6,942 nucleotides of DNA, taken from NCBI GenBank assembly GCA_937888775.1, contig CALAQT010000377.1:1-6942 (forward strand). The letters are read 5' to 3'. The notes beneath the pieces are model-generated. The model did not search any database. It was not told where the DNA came from and worked only from the letters and a program-made list of their open reading frames with translations. The stretch is from an uncultured Actinomycetes bacterium. Its GTDB lineage: Bacteria > Actinomycetota > Thermoleophilia > Solirubrobacterales > Solirubrobacteraceae. Both the position numbers and the translations under genes were made by a program. Positions 6,473 through 6,942 of this stretch are shown here, in pieces (position 1 is the first letter of the stretch; each line of letters begins with the position of its first letter).

Positions 6473-6942
6473 GTGGGTCTCCTCGCTGTCGATTCCTGGT
6501 GGATTTAAGGAGCTTGGGGAGGGGTACGGGCCGACCGGTCCAGTAGCCCTGCGCGTAGTCGACTCCGATCCGGTGGAGCTCCTCCAGAGTGACCTGGTCC
6601 TCGACGCCTTCGGCAATCGTTTCGATCTTGAACTGGCGCGCTACACCAACGATGGCCTGGACGACCTGCAGGTCTTCCTCGTCGCTGAGCAAGTCCCTCA
6701 CGAACTGCATATCTATCTTGAGATAGTCGATGGGCAGGTGCCTGAGGTAGGTGAACGACCCGTGGCCGACGCCGAAGTCATCGAGGGCGATCGCACAACC
6801 ATGCTTGCGCAGACGCATCGCGAAGGCCCGCGCCGCGTCGAGATTATCCGCGACCGCGGTCTCGGTGATCTCGAACACGAGGTTTTTAGGAGTCACGACT
6901 TTATTGATCCTCTGATCGCCTGATGTTCGGATGGAGGAACCG
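6462..6942 (-). CDS. EAL-domain protein (cyclic-di-GMP phosphodiesterase), C-terminal half; runs off right edge
   Basis: EAL domains hydrolyse the second messenger cyclic-di-GMP to pGpG. The frame is open from the right edge to TGA at 6462-6464. Visible catalytic landmarks in order are the Glu in LVFEITETA (codon at 6870-6872), the DD of ALDDFGVGHGSF, the Lys of DYLKID, the Glu of TIAEGVED and the Gln of AQGYWTGRPVP. These are the metal and substrate residues of the second half of the domain, and all are intact. The EAL motif itself and the Asn strand would lie beyond the edge. The first dozen visible residues (GSSIRTSGDQRIN) are not typical, so a break near 6905-6942 is possible. If intact, the full protein probably carries PAS/GGDEF domains upstream, as such C-terminal EAL domains usually do. 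The gene ends 11 bases inside the heptad-protein gene, so the two form an operon. Confidence 0.9.
   Translation of the reverse strand, partial: GSSIRTSGDQRINKVVTPKNLVFEITETAVADNLDAARAFAMRLRKHGCAIALDDFGVGHGSFTYLRHLPIDYLKIDMQFVRDLLSDEEDLQVVQAIVGVARQFKIETIAEGVEDQVTLEELHRIGVDYAQGYWTGRPVPLPKLLKSTRNRQRGDPHAT

Noticed and set aside
5894..6508. 204-codon plus-strand frame over the heptad gene
   Set aside because: Antisense of the heptad gene, whose regular Asp/Gln repeats and ribosome site show that the minus strand is the coding one.

Overview
The window reads as chromosomal DNA from a high-GC soil actinobacterium. The best guess is the class Thermoleophilia (Solirubrobacterales-like). This rests on strong G/C bias at third codon positions, a Ser/Thr kinase carrying a beta-propeller sensor, a protein of D-x-x-Q heptads, and an IS701-like transposase. 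The assignment is an inference from gene style, not from a marker gene.

Layout. Positions 1-457 (minus) hold the N-terminal two-fifths or so of an IS701-like transposase that runs off the left edge. Positions 784-864 resemble the N-terminus of an IS630-type transposase. It is joined in frame to the remains of a Ser/Thr protein kinase (865-2341, plus) that has lost its catalytic N-lobe and carries a 4-bp duplication frameshift; the transmembrane and seven-repeat propeller part is still open (1028-2341). Positions 2406-2862 hold two facing gene fragments: the first codons of a probable pyridoxamine-phosphate-oxidase-like protein (plus) and about 130 codons of a thiolase (minus). A small charged ORF follows (2873-3013, plus), then an intact tandem-domain universal stress protein (3184-4119, minus).

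Positions 4463-4748 hold an internal fragment of an acetyl-CoA hydrolase/CoA-transferase (plus), facing a C-terminally shortened NfeD-like membrane protein (4820-5146, minus). From about 5150 to 5960 there is no gene I can support. That stretch has a 48-bp tandem repeat and two of the three copies of a roughly 38-bp dispersed motif; the third copy lies upstream of the stress-protein gene. On the right, minus strand, the C-terminal half of an EAL (cyclic-di-GMP phosphodiesterase) domain protein enters from the edge. It overlaps by 11 bases a 169-aa protein with striking D-x-x-Q heptads.

As a whole, this looks like an eroding plasticity region. At least five truncated genes of unrelated function sit among transposase remains, interspersed with a few intact genes (stress protein, heptad protein, probably the EAL protein). 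The unit most likely to be a working and little-described pair is the EAL-heptad gene pair at the right end. The most informative structural signals are the two facing pairs of gene fragments that lost their 3' ends, the IS-kinase fusion with its 4-bp duplication, and the dispersed motif family.
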